Below, one piece after another: positions 25,204-34,632 of a DNA stretch of 64,000 nucleotides. The DNA is taken from positions 1-64,000 of the forward strand of contig CAIJFI010000001.1 in the NCBI GenBank assembly GCA_903819975.1, written 5' to 3'. The translations under genes and the position numbers were made by a program. Source of the DNA: an uncultured Bacteroidota bacterium. GTDB lineage: Bacteria; Bacteroidota; Bacteroidia; Chitinophagales; Chitinophagaceae. The notes under the pieces are model-generated. The model searched no databases, was not told the DNA's origin, and saw only the letters and a list, made by a program, of their open reading frames with translations. Position 1 is the first letter of the stretch. Each line of letters opens with the position of its first letter.

Positions 25204-26646
25204 ATGTTTAAGAATTTATTAAAATTGGTAGGTGTTATATTTCTTTCGCTAGTTGTCGTTTTAGTAGTAAATACCTTTAGAGGCAACCGTGTTCTTCCAA
25301 AATATATAGTAGAAGGTGCACCAGCAGTTAACGATACTGCTGCTTTACATTTAAGTCAAGCAATTCAAATAAAAACAATTTCATTTGGCGATACATTAGC
25401 AATTGATACTGCAGAATTTTTAAAATTCAGATCTTTCTTAGAGGTAAGTTATCCAACTGTACATGCAAAACTTACAAGACAAACCTTTAATCAGTTTAGC
25501 TATGTTTATAAATGGACTGGAAAAGATACAAGTTTAAAGCCTTATGTTTTAATGGCCCATATGGATGTGGTTCCTGTAGAAGCAGTAGCAGAAAGCAAAT
25601 GGACCGTACCTTCATTTAGTGGAGCAATTAAAAATGATACAATTTGGGGAAGAGGCGCTGTAGACGATAAAGTATCGGTAATTGCAATTTTAGAATCGGT
25701 GGAACAGTTGCTAAAACAAAATTACACACCTAATAGAACTATTTATTTGTGTTTTGGACATGACGAAGAAATATCTGGCAAGCGTGGAGCGAAAGTAATA
25801 AGTAATTGGTTTAAGGAACAAAACATAAAGCCAGCAATGGTATTAGACGAGGGCGGTCAAATTGATACGAAACATTTTAAACAATTAAATCGTCCATTTG
25901 CTGTAATAGGTACAAGTGAAAAGGGGTATGCTAATTTTGATTTATCTGTCGAAATACCAGGAGGTCATTCTTCAATGCCTGCTGCCGAAACTGCTATAGA
26001 CGTATTAAATAAAGCCATTGCAAATATCAGAGCGCATGCAATGGAACCTGCTATTACACCAACAATGCAGGAGTTATTAGACAGAACTAAAACTGCGGAA
26101 ACATTCGGGAAGCGTTTAGTACTTAGCAATCTTTGGTTGTTTAAAGGAATAATGATTAGCCAATTAGAAAAAACAAAAGAAACCAATGCAATGGTACATA
26201 CTACATTGGTACCTACTATTTTACATTCTGGGATCAAAGACAATGTAATTCCAACAGTAGCTAAAGCAACATTTAATAGTCGAATTCTTCCAGGACAAAC
26301 AAGTGATGACGTTTTAAACTTCATCGTTAAAGCAGTGAATGATGATAGAGTTGTAATTAAGAAACAAACAATTTCTTTAATGGAACCTTCTCCTATTACT
26401 TCTTATGAAAATCCAGAGTTTAAAAAGATGGAACAAATTATATATAAAACAGTACCTGAAGTAATTGTATCCCCATTCTTAATGATTGGCGCAACCGATT
26501 CTAGATATTACAGAAGCTTTAGTGATGCAGTTTTAAATTTCTCTGCAGTACAAGATGTGAAAGGATTTCATGGAATTGATGAAAGAATTGGCAAGGCAGA
26601 TTTAAACAGAATGATTTTCTTTTACAATCAGTTAATAACAAAATAA
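25204..26646 (+). CDS. M20-family metallopeptidase, membrane-anchored
   Basis: A 480-residue di-zinc peptidase of the M20 (PM20D1/carboxypeptidase S-like) group. Residues 6-25 form an uncleaved anchor. Metal and catalytic residues are visible: His/Asp in VLMAHMDVVP, Asp in WGRGAVDDK, Glu pair in GHDEEISG, Asp in LDEGG, and the C-terminal His in VKGFHGIDERI. Probable role is peptide or N-acyl amino acid hydrolysis at the envelope. The alpha/beta hydrolase follows after 35 bases. Confidence 0.92.
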   Translation: MFKNLLKLVGVIFLSLVVVLVVNTFRGNRVLPKYIVEGAPAVNDTAALHLSQAIQIKTISFGDTLAIDTAEFLKFRSFLEVSYPTVHAKLTRQTFNQFSYVYKWTGKDTSLKPYVLMAHMDVVPVEAVAESKWTVPSFSGAIKNDTIWGRGAVDDKVSVIAILESVEQLLKQNYTPNRTIYLCFGHDEEISGKRGAKVISNWFKEQNIKPAMVLDEGGQIDTKHFKQLNRPFAVIGTSEKGYANFDLSVEIPGGHSSMPAAETAIDVLNKAIANIRAHAMEPAITPTMQELLDRTKTAETFGKRLVLSNLWLFKGIMISQLEKTKETNAMVHTTLVPTILHSGIKDNVIPTVAKATFNSRILPGQTSDDVLNFIVKAVNDDRVVIKKQTISLMEPSPITSYENPEFKKMEQIIYKTVPEVIVSPFLMIGATDSRYYRSFSDAVLNFSAVQDVKGFHGIDERIGKADLNRMIFFYNQLITK

Positions 26647-26681
26647 AAATCCTTATTAATAAACTATCGAATTACAACTAT

Positions 26682-28112
26682 ATGAATAAATTTATTTTCT
26701 CCACTTTATTATTAGGAATTTGTTTTTTAGGTACAGCTCAAAAAACAAATGAAAACTGGACTGGTTTATTAAATGCAGGTGGTCAAAAAATTGAATTAAG
26801 ATTGCATTTGATTCAAAACGTCGATAAGTCATATACTTCTAATTGGGATGTGCCTGCTCAAAAAGCAAAAGGAATTCCGTCAAGTAAAACTGAATTAGCA
26901 AACAATCAATTATCAATTGAAGTTAAAATGATAGGCGCTTCATATACAGGTACTTTAAATAACACTGGCGATAAAATTGAAGGCTCATGGGGACAGTCAG
27001 GAATGAACTTTCCATTAAACTTTGAACCACTTAAGAATGGAGATGCCGAAAAAATTGTTATGAAGCCTCAAACACCTAAGGCTCCTTTTTCTTACGAGTC
27101 TAACGATATAGTTTACGAGGGGTCTATTACTAAGTTAACTTATGGTGCTACTTTAACGAGTCCTAAGGATAACAATAAACACCCCTTGGTTATCCTAATT
27201 ACAGGTAGTGGTAGACAGGATAGAGACGAAACCATTTTTGACCATAAGCCTTTTGCTGTTATTGCAGATTTCCTTACCAAAAAAGGCTTTGCAGTGTTAA
27301 GGGTTGATGATCGTGGAGCTGGAAAATCTACTGGAGATTTTAGTAAAAGTACAACTGCCGATTTTGCTATGGATGTGGAAGAGCATATCCGTTATGCAAA
27401 AACATTATCAATGGTTGACACCAATAAAATAGGCTTAATAGGGCATAGTGAAGGCGGACTCATAGCACCAATGGTAGCAGCACGTAATAAATCGGTTGCT
27501 TTTATTGTTCTAATGGCAGGCCCTGGCATTGAGATTACTGAATTAATGGCAATACAAAATGAGATGGTTTTAAAGTCTGCAGGCATTAGCCAAGCAGCCG
27601 TGGATGCTTATGTGCCTTTGTATAAGCAATTAATGAAAACAATAATTGCGATTGATGATAAACAAGTAGCCATTAAAAAAGCGAATGAATTAGTGGAAGC
27701 ATGGTACCAAAAAACCAACAAGGATTTTGTTAAACTAACCACTAATATTGGCAATAAGGACGAGATAAATAAGTTTGCAAATACAATGACAGAAACACTT
27801 TCAACCAACTGGTGGAAATATTTTGCAGCATATAATCCAGGTCCAGCTTTACAAAAAGTAAAATGTCCTGTGTTGGCAATTAATGGTTCTGCAGATATTC
27901 AAGTCCCTGCATTGGCTAGTTTAAAAGGCATTAATGCTTCTTTGAATAAAGGAGGAAATAAACAATTTGTTACAAAGCAATTTGATGGCCTTAACCATTT
28001 GTTTCAAAAATGTACAAAATGTACCGTTCCTGAATATGGTGAATTAGATACTACAATTGAGCCTGAAGTACTTGATTATATGGGGACTTGGTTATTGAAA
28101 ACTACCAACTAA
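26682..28112 (+). CDS. Exported alpha/beta hydrolase
   Basis: A 476-residue protein. Signal peptide 1-19, an N-terminal DUF-like beta domain (about 20-120, ending WGQSGMNFPLNFEPL), then an alpha/beta hydrolase: LVILITGSGRQDRDETI (oxyanion region), VLRVDDRGAGKS, nucleophile Ser in GHSEGGLIAP, acid in NGSADIQVP and His in GLNHLFQ. It overlaps the convergent AraC gene by 4 bases. Similar two-domain hydrolases are common in Bacteroidota; the substrate is unknown. Confidence 0.9.
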   Translation: MNKFIFSTLLLGICFLGTAQKTNENWTGLLNAGGQKIELRLHLIQNVDKSYTSNWDVPAQKAKGIPSSKTELANNQLSIEVKMIGASYTGTLNNTGDKIEGSWGQSGMNFPLNFEPLKNGDAEKIVMKPQTPKAPFSYESNDIVYEGSITKLTYGATLTSPKDNNKHPLVILITGSGRQDRDETIFDHKPFAVIADFLTKKGFAVLRVDDRGAGKSTGDFSKSTTADFAMDVEEHIRYAKTLSMVDTNKIGLIGHSEGGLIAPMVAARNKSVAFIVLMAGPGIEITELMAIQNEMVLKSAGISQAAVDAYVPLYKQLMKTIIAIDDKQVAIKKANELVEAWYQKTNKDFVKLTTNIGNKDEINKFANTMTETLSTNWWKYFAAYNPGPALQKVKCPVLAINGSADIQVPALASLKGINASLNKGGNKQFVTKQFDGLNHLFQKCTKCTVPEYGELDTTIEPEVLDYMGTWLLKTTN

Positions 28113-29293
28113 GGAAGTGATTTAATAAATGCGGAAGGAGTAACTCCCTTTCGCTCTTTAAATGCATCAATAAATTTAGATCTTGATGCAAAGCCTGCAT
28201 TGGATGAAATAGCTTCAATGGTTAAATGTTTTGATTCTCCATTTTCTAGTGTCTCACATACATAGTCAATTCTCAAATTTTTCCTCCACTCACTGAATGT
28301 TAATTGTAATTCCTTATTAAAATAAGTTGAAAGGAAACGTTCTGGGATTTTTAAATCAAATGACATTTGTGATAATGTAAATTCCTTTTTTATAAATGGG
28401 AGTTCGTTTAAATATTTAGCCAATATGGTTTCAAAATCATTAATAGTAGCTACCTCTTTAACCTTGCTAGGCATACTTGACTTAATCTCGTCAATAATAC
28501 CATCTTTTCCTTTCTCAACAGTATAAGAGACATTGCCATATAGGATCTTAGGAAACAAGAATAAAAATATATTTTGAAAAAAGAAGCCTCCACCACAGAT
28601 GCTAAAATAATATTTCTCGGTAAATATTTCAGAAAATGGAATGCCAAGTAATGAAAAATTCATATGATACAACGTTGTCATATGCCCGATACTATTTATT
28701 GCAATCACTAGTTGAATACTACATAGTAAATAAATCCATCTTTTTATTACGGCATGATTAGATGGTAATTTCCCAAATTTTGCAAAGGTGATTCTGCTAT
28801 GATTGTAAAAATAAAAAATAGAAACCAGCGAATAAACAAGTAGATGGATAGACCTAGTTATTAAAATAAATTCGAATGATACAAACGAAAAGTCAAGTGT
28901 ATAATTTTCGGTGATATTTACTATTTCATGTGCAATTTGCGCTTTTTGGTTAAATGGCAGCGTAGTGAAAGGTAAACAGTTAATTATTGTTAAAAAAGCG
29001 GGCAATAAGTGCAACAAGTCCCATTTCTTTAATTTATTACTATCCGATAAAGTAGTTTTAACATAATAGAATAAGAATGGCCCAAGTAAATAAGATAATG
29101 GAAGCCAGTTCACAAAACTTACCCCTTCCCAATAAATATCTTTTGTAAAATGAAGCCCATAATACACCAATACTATTAAGTTGCAGCAAAGAAAAAATAG
29201 CGCCAGATAATTATTAGACCTGTTTAATGAACTTAGATAGTAAATAAGAATAAAGGAAGTGAATATTCCAAATAATGGGAACAATATTGCCAT
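28109..29293 (-). CDS. AraC-family regulator with N-terminal membrane sensor
   Basis: A 394-residue regulator. About seven hydrophobic segments fill residues 1-250 (FGIFTSFILIYYL, YLALFFLCCNLIVLVYYG and onwards), followed by a linker and a C-terminal AraC HTH (FTLSQMSFDLKIPERFLSTYFNKE... AISSNAGFASRSKFIDAFKERKGVTPSAF). DNA-binding proteins fixed in the membrane this way are common in Bacteroidota. Its target is not evident. Confidence 0.88.
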   Translation of the reverse strand: MAILFPLFGIFTSFILIYYLSSLNRSNNYLALFFLCCNLIVLVYYGLHFTKDIYWEGVSFVNWLPLSYLLGPFLFYYVKTTLSDSNKLKKWDLLHLLPAFLTIINCLPFTTLPFNQKAQIAHEIVNITENYTLDFSFVSFEFILITRSIHLLVYSLVSIFYFYNHSRITFAKFGKLPSNHAVIKRWIYLLCSIQLVIAINSIGHMTTLYHMNFSLLGIPFSEIFTEKYYFSICGGGFFFQNIFLFLFPKILYGNVSYTVEKGKDGIIDEIKSSMPSKVKEVATINDFETILAKYLNELPFIKKEFTLSQMSFDLKIPERFLSTYFNKELQLTFSEWRKNLRIDYVCETLENGESKHLTIEAISSNAGFASRSKFIDAFKERKGVTPSAFIKSLP

Positions 29294-29357
29294 GATAAAA
29301 CTTGAGTTACATTAATTGAATTCAAGATATGAAAAATTGCGTTTATTACTATAAAAA

Positions 29358-29390
29358 TGATAATGGGCCCATTTGGGGCCCATTATGTAT
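29358..29390 (-). terminator. Terminator after the GH30 operon
   Basis: A perfect 11-bp stem ATAATGGGCCC/GGGCCCATTAT (29360-29370 with 29376-29386) and 5-base loop. On the minus strand it follows the GH30 stop and leads into a T-rich run. Confidence 0.8.
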
Positions 29391-29412
29391 AAAAAATATA
29401 TTTAATACGATA

Positions 29413-30849
29413 CTATTTTATCACTAAAGTTTCCATTGCATGTGGTAAAATATCAATTATTGCAGCGTATGTGCCAATGCATAAATTATACTTTACCGCA
29501 TTGTCGGATTGGTTCATTACAATAACACTTATGCTCTTATCCTTATTTACAAATGCAGTGGTTAACAATGGACTTCTGCTAGAAGCGCTGTTAATTAATT
29601 TAGCACCTGGTTGTACGAATTTTGAAAAGTGTCCAATATAATAGTAAGCATTGGTGAATATTAAGCTACCAGTTTGCAAATTAGCATGCACTGGTGCAAA
29701 ACACATATTGCCTGCATGATTTGGTCCACCTGTTTCGTCTAATAAAATATTCCAATCGGTCCAGCCTACACTTCCATTGTTAAAATCACTAATCATAGCA
29801 CGTCCATATCTTTCGCCTAAATACCATGATGTAAGTTTTGAGTAATCAAATTTTTCACCACAGCCTTCAGTAAACATGATGTTTTTATTTGGGTATGCTT
29901 TATGAACTAAGCCAACATTATTAAACATAGGTGTTCCGCCACTCCAGTCCTCATACCAATGAAATCCCATACCCCATGCATATTTTGCTGCTTCTGGATC
30001 ATCGAAAATAACATTTGCTCTATGCACCATTAAATCTCTGTTATGATCCCAGACAATAATTTTCTTATTGTCAAATCCAGCTTTATGCATAGTAGGCCCA
30101 AGAAACTTTTTCAAGAAATCTCTTTCTTCTTCGGCTGTATAAATACAAGACTCCCATTTTTGAGTTGCCATTGGTTCGTTCTGAACCGATATTCCCCAAA
30201 TTGGTATTCCTTCTTTTTCATATGCCTTAATAAATTTCACATAATAGTTAGCCCAGCTTTGAGACATGTTAGTTTTTAATTTTCCTCCATGTAGCATCTC
30301 CCCATTTGTTTTCATAAATGAAGGTGGACTCCAAGGGCTTGCATAAAGTGTAAGCTTTCCACCTGCAGCTTTTAGTACACTTTTAATAAATGGTAAACGG
30401 TAAGTTTTATCATGATCAATAGAAAAACTTTGTAAACTTGAATCTCCTTCTTTTACATAAGTATAACTACCACTACTAAAATCACAGCTATGTATATTGG
30501 TCCTGGCAATGGAGTAGCCAATACCTTTTTCCTTGTCATAATAGGCAGTAAGCAATTCGTCCTGTTGCTTCTTGCTCATTTTTGCGAAGGTTTCTGCACT
30601 TGCATCTGTTAATGCGCCACCAATTCCTAATACTGACTGAAAAGTTTTACTAGGGTCAACAAATACGCTTATTTCACTTTCAACGGGTTGTGCTAGTAAT
30701 TGGAACTGTGCTGTTCCGGTTTTGCTTAAACGTAATGTGGTATTTTCGGCTGTTGCATAAATAGTAACAGTTTTGTTCTTTGCACTTGTGGCTTGTCCAA
30801 AACTAATACTTGCAATAAAAGGAAGCAGCAAGCATAGACATTTTTTCAT
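29413..30849 (-). CDS. Exported GH30 family glycoside hydrolase (glucosylceramidase-like)
   Basis: A 478-residue secreted enzyme. Signal peptide 1-18, then the GH30 (beta/alpha)8 barrel: VLGIGGALTDASAETF, YSIARTNIHSCDFS, LYASPWSPPSFMKTNGEM, acid/base Glu in ISVQNEPMATQKWESC and nucleophile Glu in IMFTEGC, then the C-terminal beta-sandwich. GH30_1 enzymes cleave beta-glucosides including glucosylceramide-type and beta-1,6 linkages. The start is 20 bases downstream of the serine hydrolase stop, so the two form an operon. Confidence 0.95.
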   Translation of the reverse strand: MKKCLCLLLPFIASISFGQATSAKNKTVTIYATAENTTLRLSKTGTAQFQLLAQPVESEISVFVDPSKTFQSVLGIGGALTDASAETFAKMSKKQQDELLTAYYDKEKGIGYSIARTNIHSCDFSSGSYTYVKEGDSSLQSFSIDHDKTYRLPFIKSVLKAAGGKLTLYASPWSPPSFMKTNGEMLHGGKLKTNMSQSWANYYVKFIKAYEKEGIPIWGISVQNEPMATQKWESCIYTAEEERDFLKKFLGPTMHKAGFDNKKIIVWDHNRDLMVHRANVIFDDPEAAKYAWGMGFHWYEDWSGGTPMFNNVGLVHKAYPNKNIMFTEGCGEKFDYSKLTSWYLGERYGRAMISDFNNGSVGWTDWNILLDETGGPNHAGNMCFAPVHANLQTGSLIFTNAYYYIGHFSKFVQPGAKLINSASSRSPLLTTAFVNKDKSISVIVMNQSDNAVKYNLCIGTYAAIIDILPHAMETLVIK

Positions 30850-30869
30850 AAGTAATCGTTTAGTATTTA

Positions 30870-32006
30870 TTATTTTATAAAAGCCTCATAAAGCGTATTT
30901 ACCGCTTTTTTAATTACGTTGTTAAATCCAGAGTCATAACTTGGGCCACAACCATTGCAAATTACTACAATTCCGAACTTCTTGTCTACATTAAAAAACA
31001 TAGCACTATATAATCCATAAGCCGATCCTGTATGACCACACATTGTTTCTCCTGGAATAAGTTTGTCAGTCGTTTCTAATGCTAGGCCATATCCTTCGTC
31101 GTCAGAAAGTTTAGTTTGCATTTGAATTGAACTACTTTTTGAAATAATGCGCCCTCCTTTGTATTTGCCATGTCTGCTATGCATGATCATGTATTTCGCT
31201 AAATCGGTAGCTGATATTTTCATACCACCAGTAGGCGAAAAGATTGGGGTTGTTTCGCCTAAAATATGATTCTTTACTTCCTCGCTTCTTGGGTTGTAAG
31301 CAGCAGGTGCTGCAATAAATTTTGTAGAGTCTTTATTGTATTCGTATAAAGTTGCAAATCTTGTTTTATCTAAAGAATCAACACAATAACCTCCGTATAA
31401 TCCCAGTGGATCTAGTATATGATGCTTTACATATTGGTCAAATCTTTCTCCTGATATTTTTTCAATTACCGCCCCTGTCATGTTAAAGTTCAAATTGCAA
31501 TAGGCGTAACCTTTTCCTGGCTCGTAGTTGTTATAGCATTTTGCGAAGTCGGTATTTTTTGCTGGGTTAATTACATCTAAACTAAAATAACCCTGACTAT
31601 CGTTTACCGAAGATGTATGAGATAAAATCATCCTTAATGTAATAACGGTTTCTGGAAACTTTGGATTTCTTACTTTAAATCCAACAAGCTTGCTGAAATC
31701 ATCGTCTAAAGAAATTTTCTTTGCTTCCACTAATTGCATAATTGAAGTAGCAGAAAAAGATTTTGAGATAGATGCAATTCTGAATATTGCTTTATCGGAC
31801 AATGGAATATTTTTTTCAATATCCTGCATTCCGAAAGAATGAGTATAAATTATTTTATTATTCTTAACCACTGCAACTGAAAAACCCACTACTTTTTCCT
31901 CCTGCATTACACGCTTAATTCCTTCCTCCGCAATATTTGCCTGCGCATTACTATTATTGACAATACATATTAATAATGCTAAGGCTACAATTAGGCGTTT
32001 TTTCAT
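30870..32006 (-). CDS. Exported beta-lactamase-like serine hydrolase
   Basis: A 378-residue class C beta-lactamase-fold protein. Signal peptide 1-21, SxxK in FRIASISKSFSA, YxN as YCN in GYAYCNLNFNM, and HTG in CGHTGSAYGLY. The family includes esterases, D-peptidases and carboxypeptidases rather than true beta-lactamases in most cases. It is the first gene of the operon with GH30. Confidence 0.92.
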   Translation of the reverse strand: MKKRLIVALALLICIVNNSNAQANIAEEGIKRVMQEEKVVGFSVAVVKNNKIIYTHSFGMQDIEKNIPLSDKAIFRIASISKSFSATSIMQLVEAKKISLDDDFSKLVGFKVRNPKFPETVITLRMILSHTSSVNDSQGYFSLDVINPAKNTDFAKCYNNYEPGKGYAYCNLNFNMTGAVIEKISGERFDQYVKHHILDPLGLYGGYCVDSLDKTRFATLYEYNKDSTKFIAAPAAYNPRSEEVKNHILGETTPIFSPTGGMKISATDLAKYMIMHSRHGKYKGGRIISKSSSIQMQTKLSDDEGYGLALETTDKLIPGETMCGHTGSAYGLYSAMFFNVDKKFGIVVICNGCGPSYDSGFNNVIKKAVNTLYEAFIK

Positions 32007-32379
32007 AATTTATTGTATTGAATAAATTTACAACAAAATATGGCCAAGTATGCTAAAAAAAACTGATATATATTACTTTATAACGCCATCTGTGATAATA
32101 ACATCTGATAGATTCCCCGTGCAAAAGGGGTATTTGTGTTATTTAAGATATCATGTTTGCAAGCGGCAAAAGACATCACAAATATCAAAAAACAGAAAAT
32201 ATATGGGGGTGTATGTCTCATCTCCTATAAATTAATCAAATTATATAAAATTCTATTTTAATCTAACTTAATAATTTCTTAAATAATTGAAACTAACAAC
32301 TATTACTAATCTAGCACAAATCATTCTGGTGTTAGCTTAATTAAAATAGATTGACGAATAATAGTACTTTTACTAAGTT
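32007..32379. other. Intergenic region without a supported gene
   Basis: About 370 AT-rich bases between the divergent serine hydrolase and DODA genes. A 61-codon open frame (32050-32235, plus) has no start signal or recognisable composition and I do not call it. Apart from promoters, I see only the palindrome at 32380. Confidence 0.6.
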
Positions 32380-32401
32380 TTTGCAATTTCAAAATTGCAA
32401 A
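32380..32401. promoter_or_regulatory. Palindromic operator candidate of the DODA gene
   Basis: TTTGCAATTT-CA-AAATTGCAAA, a perfect 10-bp inverted repeat centred about 22 bases upstream of the ATG at 32413. It overlaps the expected transcription start, consistent with a repressor site. Confidence 0.55.
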
Positions 32402-32412
32402 TCAAATTCTTT

Positions 32413-33255
32413 ATGAGTAATATTAATAATCTGAATAGCTTCAAAAGCTTTACAGATACACTGCCTGAACAAAGTTATTTAATGCCGGTATTGTTTGTGG
32501 GTCATGGCTCTCCAATGAACGGCATAGAGGATAATGACTTTAGTCGTAGGTGGACAACTGTTGCAAAAGATATACCAGAACCAAAGGCGGTGTTGGTAGT
32601 TTCGGCACATTGGTTTACGAAGGGCACACAAATTACAGCCATGGATTTTCCTAAGACCATACATGATTTTGGTGGTTTCCCCGAAGCATTATATCAAGTG
32701 CAATATCCAGCTCCTGGCAATCCAGACTTAGCAAAAGAAACAGCTTCTTTAATTCATACTACGCAGGTTGAATTAGATCATGACTGGGGATTAGACCATG
32801 GCACTTGGACAATTGTAAGGCATATGTATCCTGATGCCAATATCCCTGTACTGCAATTGAGTATTGACTATACAAAACATCCTAAGTTTCACTATGAACT
32901 TGCAAAGGAAATTTATTTGTTAAGAAAGAAGGGCGTTTTAATTATGGGCAGTGGTAACATGGTTCATAATTTAAGAATGGTTGCATGGGATAAATTAAAT
33001 GAACCTGAATATGGCTATGATTGGGCAATTCATATGAATCAACAGTTTAAGGATTTTATTTTAAATGAGGAGCATGAAAAACTTATTCATTATGATCAAT
33101 TGGGTAAAGAAGCGCAATTGGCTATTCCAACGCCGGAGCATTACCTGCCATTAATTTACACACTAGGCTTAAAGTGTAAAAACGAAAAAATCACTTTCTT
33201 TAATGACAAGGCAGTTGGCGGATCTTTAACTATGACATCAGTTCAGTTTGGCTAA
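32413..33255 (+). CDS. ygiD: 4,5-DOPA-extradiol-dioxygenase family protein (YgiD-like)
   Basis: A 280-residue LigB-fold extradiol dioxygenase. Metal/catalytic residues are visible in LFVGHGSPMNGIEDNDFS, VVSAHWFTKGTQITA, LDHDWGLDHGTWTIVRHMYP and IMGSGNMVHNLR. E. coli YgiD has DOPA dioxygenase activity in vitro and plants use homologues for betalains. ATG 32413 is chosen because the earlier TTG lies inside the palindrome. A GNAT gene follows after 30 bases and a pirin gene lies opposite, another quinone/aromatic-linked enzyme. Confidence 0.93.
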   Translation: MSNINNLNSFKSFTDTLPEQSYLMPVLFVGHGSPMNGIEDNDFSRRWTTVAKDIPEPKAVLVVSAHWFTKGTQITAMDFPKTIHDFGGFPEALYQVQYPAPGNPDLAKETASLIHTTQVELDHDWGLDHGTWTIVRHMYPDANIPVLQLSIDYTKHPKFHYELAKEIYLLRKKGVLIMGSGNMVHNLRMVAWDKLNEPEYGYDWAIHMNQQFKDFILNEEHEKLIHYDQLGKEAQLAIPTPEHYLPLIYTLGLKCKNEKITFFNDKAVGGSLTMTSVQFG

Positions 33256-33285
33256 TTCATTTTTTATTTAATATACATTTATAAA

Positions 33286-33804
33286 ATGCAGGAAATTATT
33301 ATAAAGAAAGTAGAAGTTGAGGATATAGCGCAATTGCAGAAAATTAGTTGTGTAACTTTTGCTCAAACATTTGAGGAACACAATAGCGCAGAAGACATGG
33401 AGGCATATCTATCTACAAGTTATGCTACCGAAAAATTAATTGCAGAACTTAACAACGCAAATTCTGAATTTTATTTTGCATTAGATGATGCTATAGTTGT
33501 TGGATATTTGAAAGTGAATACAGGTGATGCACAAACTGAAAATAAGGATAGTAGTGCATTTGAGATAGAGCGAATTTATGTGGACAGCGCTTATCTGGGT
33601 AAAAAAATTGGGCAGTTATTATTTGAAAAAGCAACTGAATTAGCTAAGGCAAAAAACAAGCCTTATATATGGCTTGGGGTATGGGAGGAAAACCACCGTG
33701 CACTTGCTTTTTATCAAAAAAATGGGTTTGTTCCTTTTGATAAACACATTTTCAAATTAGGTAACGACGAACAAACCGATATCTTAATGAAACTTGACTT
33801 ATAA
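33286..33804 (+). CDS. GNAT-family N-acetyltransferase
   Basis: A 172-residue acetyltransferase. Motif A is IERIYVDSAYLGKKIGQLLFEKATELA and motif B is YIWLGVWEENHRALAFYQKNGF, typical of the spermidine/RimI-like group. It is second in an operon with the DODA gene. Substrate unknown. Confidence 0.9.
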   Translation: MQEIIIKKVEVEDIAQLQKISCVTFAQTFEEHNSAEDMEAYLSTSYATEKLIAELNNANSEFYFALDDAIVVGYLKVNTGDAQTENKDSSAFEIERIYVDSAYLGKKIGQLLFEKATELAKAKNKPYIWLGVWEENHRALAFYQKNGFVPFDKHIFKLGNDEQTDILMKLDL

Positions 33805-33827
33805 AATTTACAAGTACAAGTTTTAAA

Positions 33828-34550
33828 CTATCCTAATTGCATAGGCACTTCCATCAATAAAATTTCTGCGTCATTGCTTAGAGATGTAAAATCTATTTTA
33901 TCTACTCCACTTAGTCCAATGCCATCTCTTGTATCTGCTTCCACGCCATCAATTAAAAATTTTCCTTTTAGCACAAAAGCGTAAACGCCATTACCTGCTT
34001 TTTTAATTTGATATTCAAATTGCTTTTCATTTTCAAAATTACCTAAATGAAACCATGCATCCTGATGTACCCAAACACCTGCATCATCAGGATTTGGTGA
34101 AAGTATTTGTTGTAATTTATTATGACGGTCATTCACATCCAACGTGATTTGATCATATCTAGGTGTAACGTTTTGTTTGTTTGGGAAGACCCAAATTTGC
34201 AAAAACTTTACAATTTCATCTTTATTCTTATTATACTCGCTGTGCTGAATGCCAGTACCTGCACTCATTACTTGGATATCGCCGTTTCTTATCACAGTAG
34301 TATTGCCCATACTGTCCTTATGTTCTAAGTCGCCTTGCAAAGGGATACTAATAATTTCCATATTATCATGTGGGTGTGTACCAAATCCCATTCCGCCACT
34401 AACAGTATCGTCATTTAAAACGCGTAATGCTCCAAAGTGTATCCTTTCTGGATTGTAATAACTGGCAAAGCTAAAACTGTGAAAACTATGCAACCAGCCA
34501 TGGTTTGCAGACCCACGACTATTGGCTTTATGTATAATTACGTTTTTCAT
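33828..34550 (-). CDS. Pirin-family bicupin
   Basis: A 240-residue pirin. The N-terminal cupin carries the metal site: GTHPHDNMEI (two His) and GTGIQHSEYN (His, Glu). Related bacterial proteins (YhhW) have quercetinase activity. It ends 23 bases from the convergent GNAT gene, next to the DODA dioxygenase. Confidence 0.94.
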   Translation of the reverse strand: MKNVIIHKANSRGSANHGWLHSFHSFSFASYYNPERIHFGALRVLNDDTVSGGMGFGTHPHDNMEIISIPLQGDLEHKDSMGNTTVIRNGDIQVMSAGTGIQHSEYNKNKDEIVKFLQIWVFPNKQNVTPRYDQITLDVNDRHNKLQQILSPNPDDAGVWVHQDAWFHLGNFENEKQFEYQIKKAGNGVYAFVLKGKFLIDGVEADTRDGIGLSGVDKIDFTSLSNDAEILLMEVPMQLG

Positions 34551-34632
34551 ATTCTATATTTGTTATGCAAATTTAAGCTTTGTTCCAAGTAATAATTTTA
34601 TATTTAGTTAAGTATTTTAAAAATAGTTAAAA

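Noticed and set aside
29358-29390. The 11-bp GGGCCC palindrome as an operator of the membrane AraC regulator
   Set aside because: Its position after the GH30 stop and the T-rich flank on the minus strand fit a terminator better.
32050-32235. 61-codon open frame between the serine hydrolase and DODA genes
   Set aside because: No promoter box, no recognisable composition or motif; it looks like chance in AT-rich DNA.
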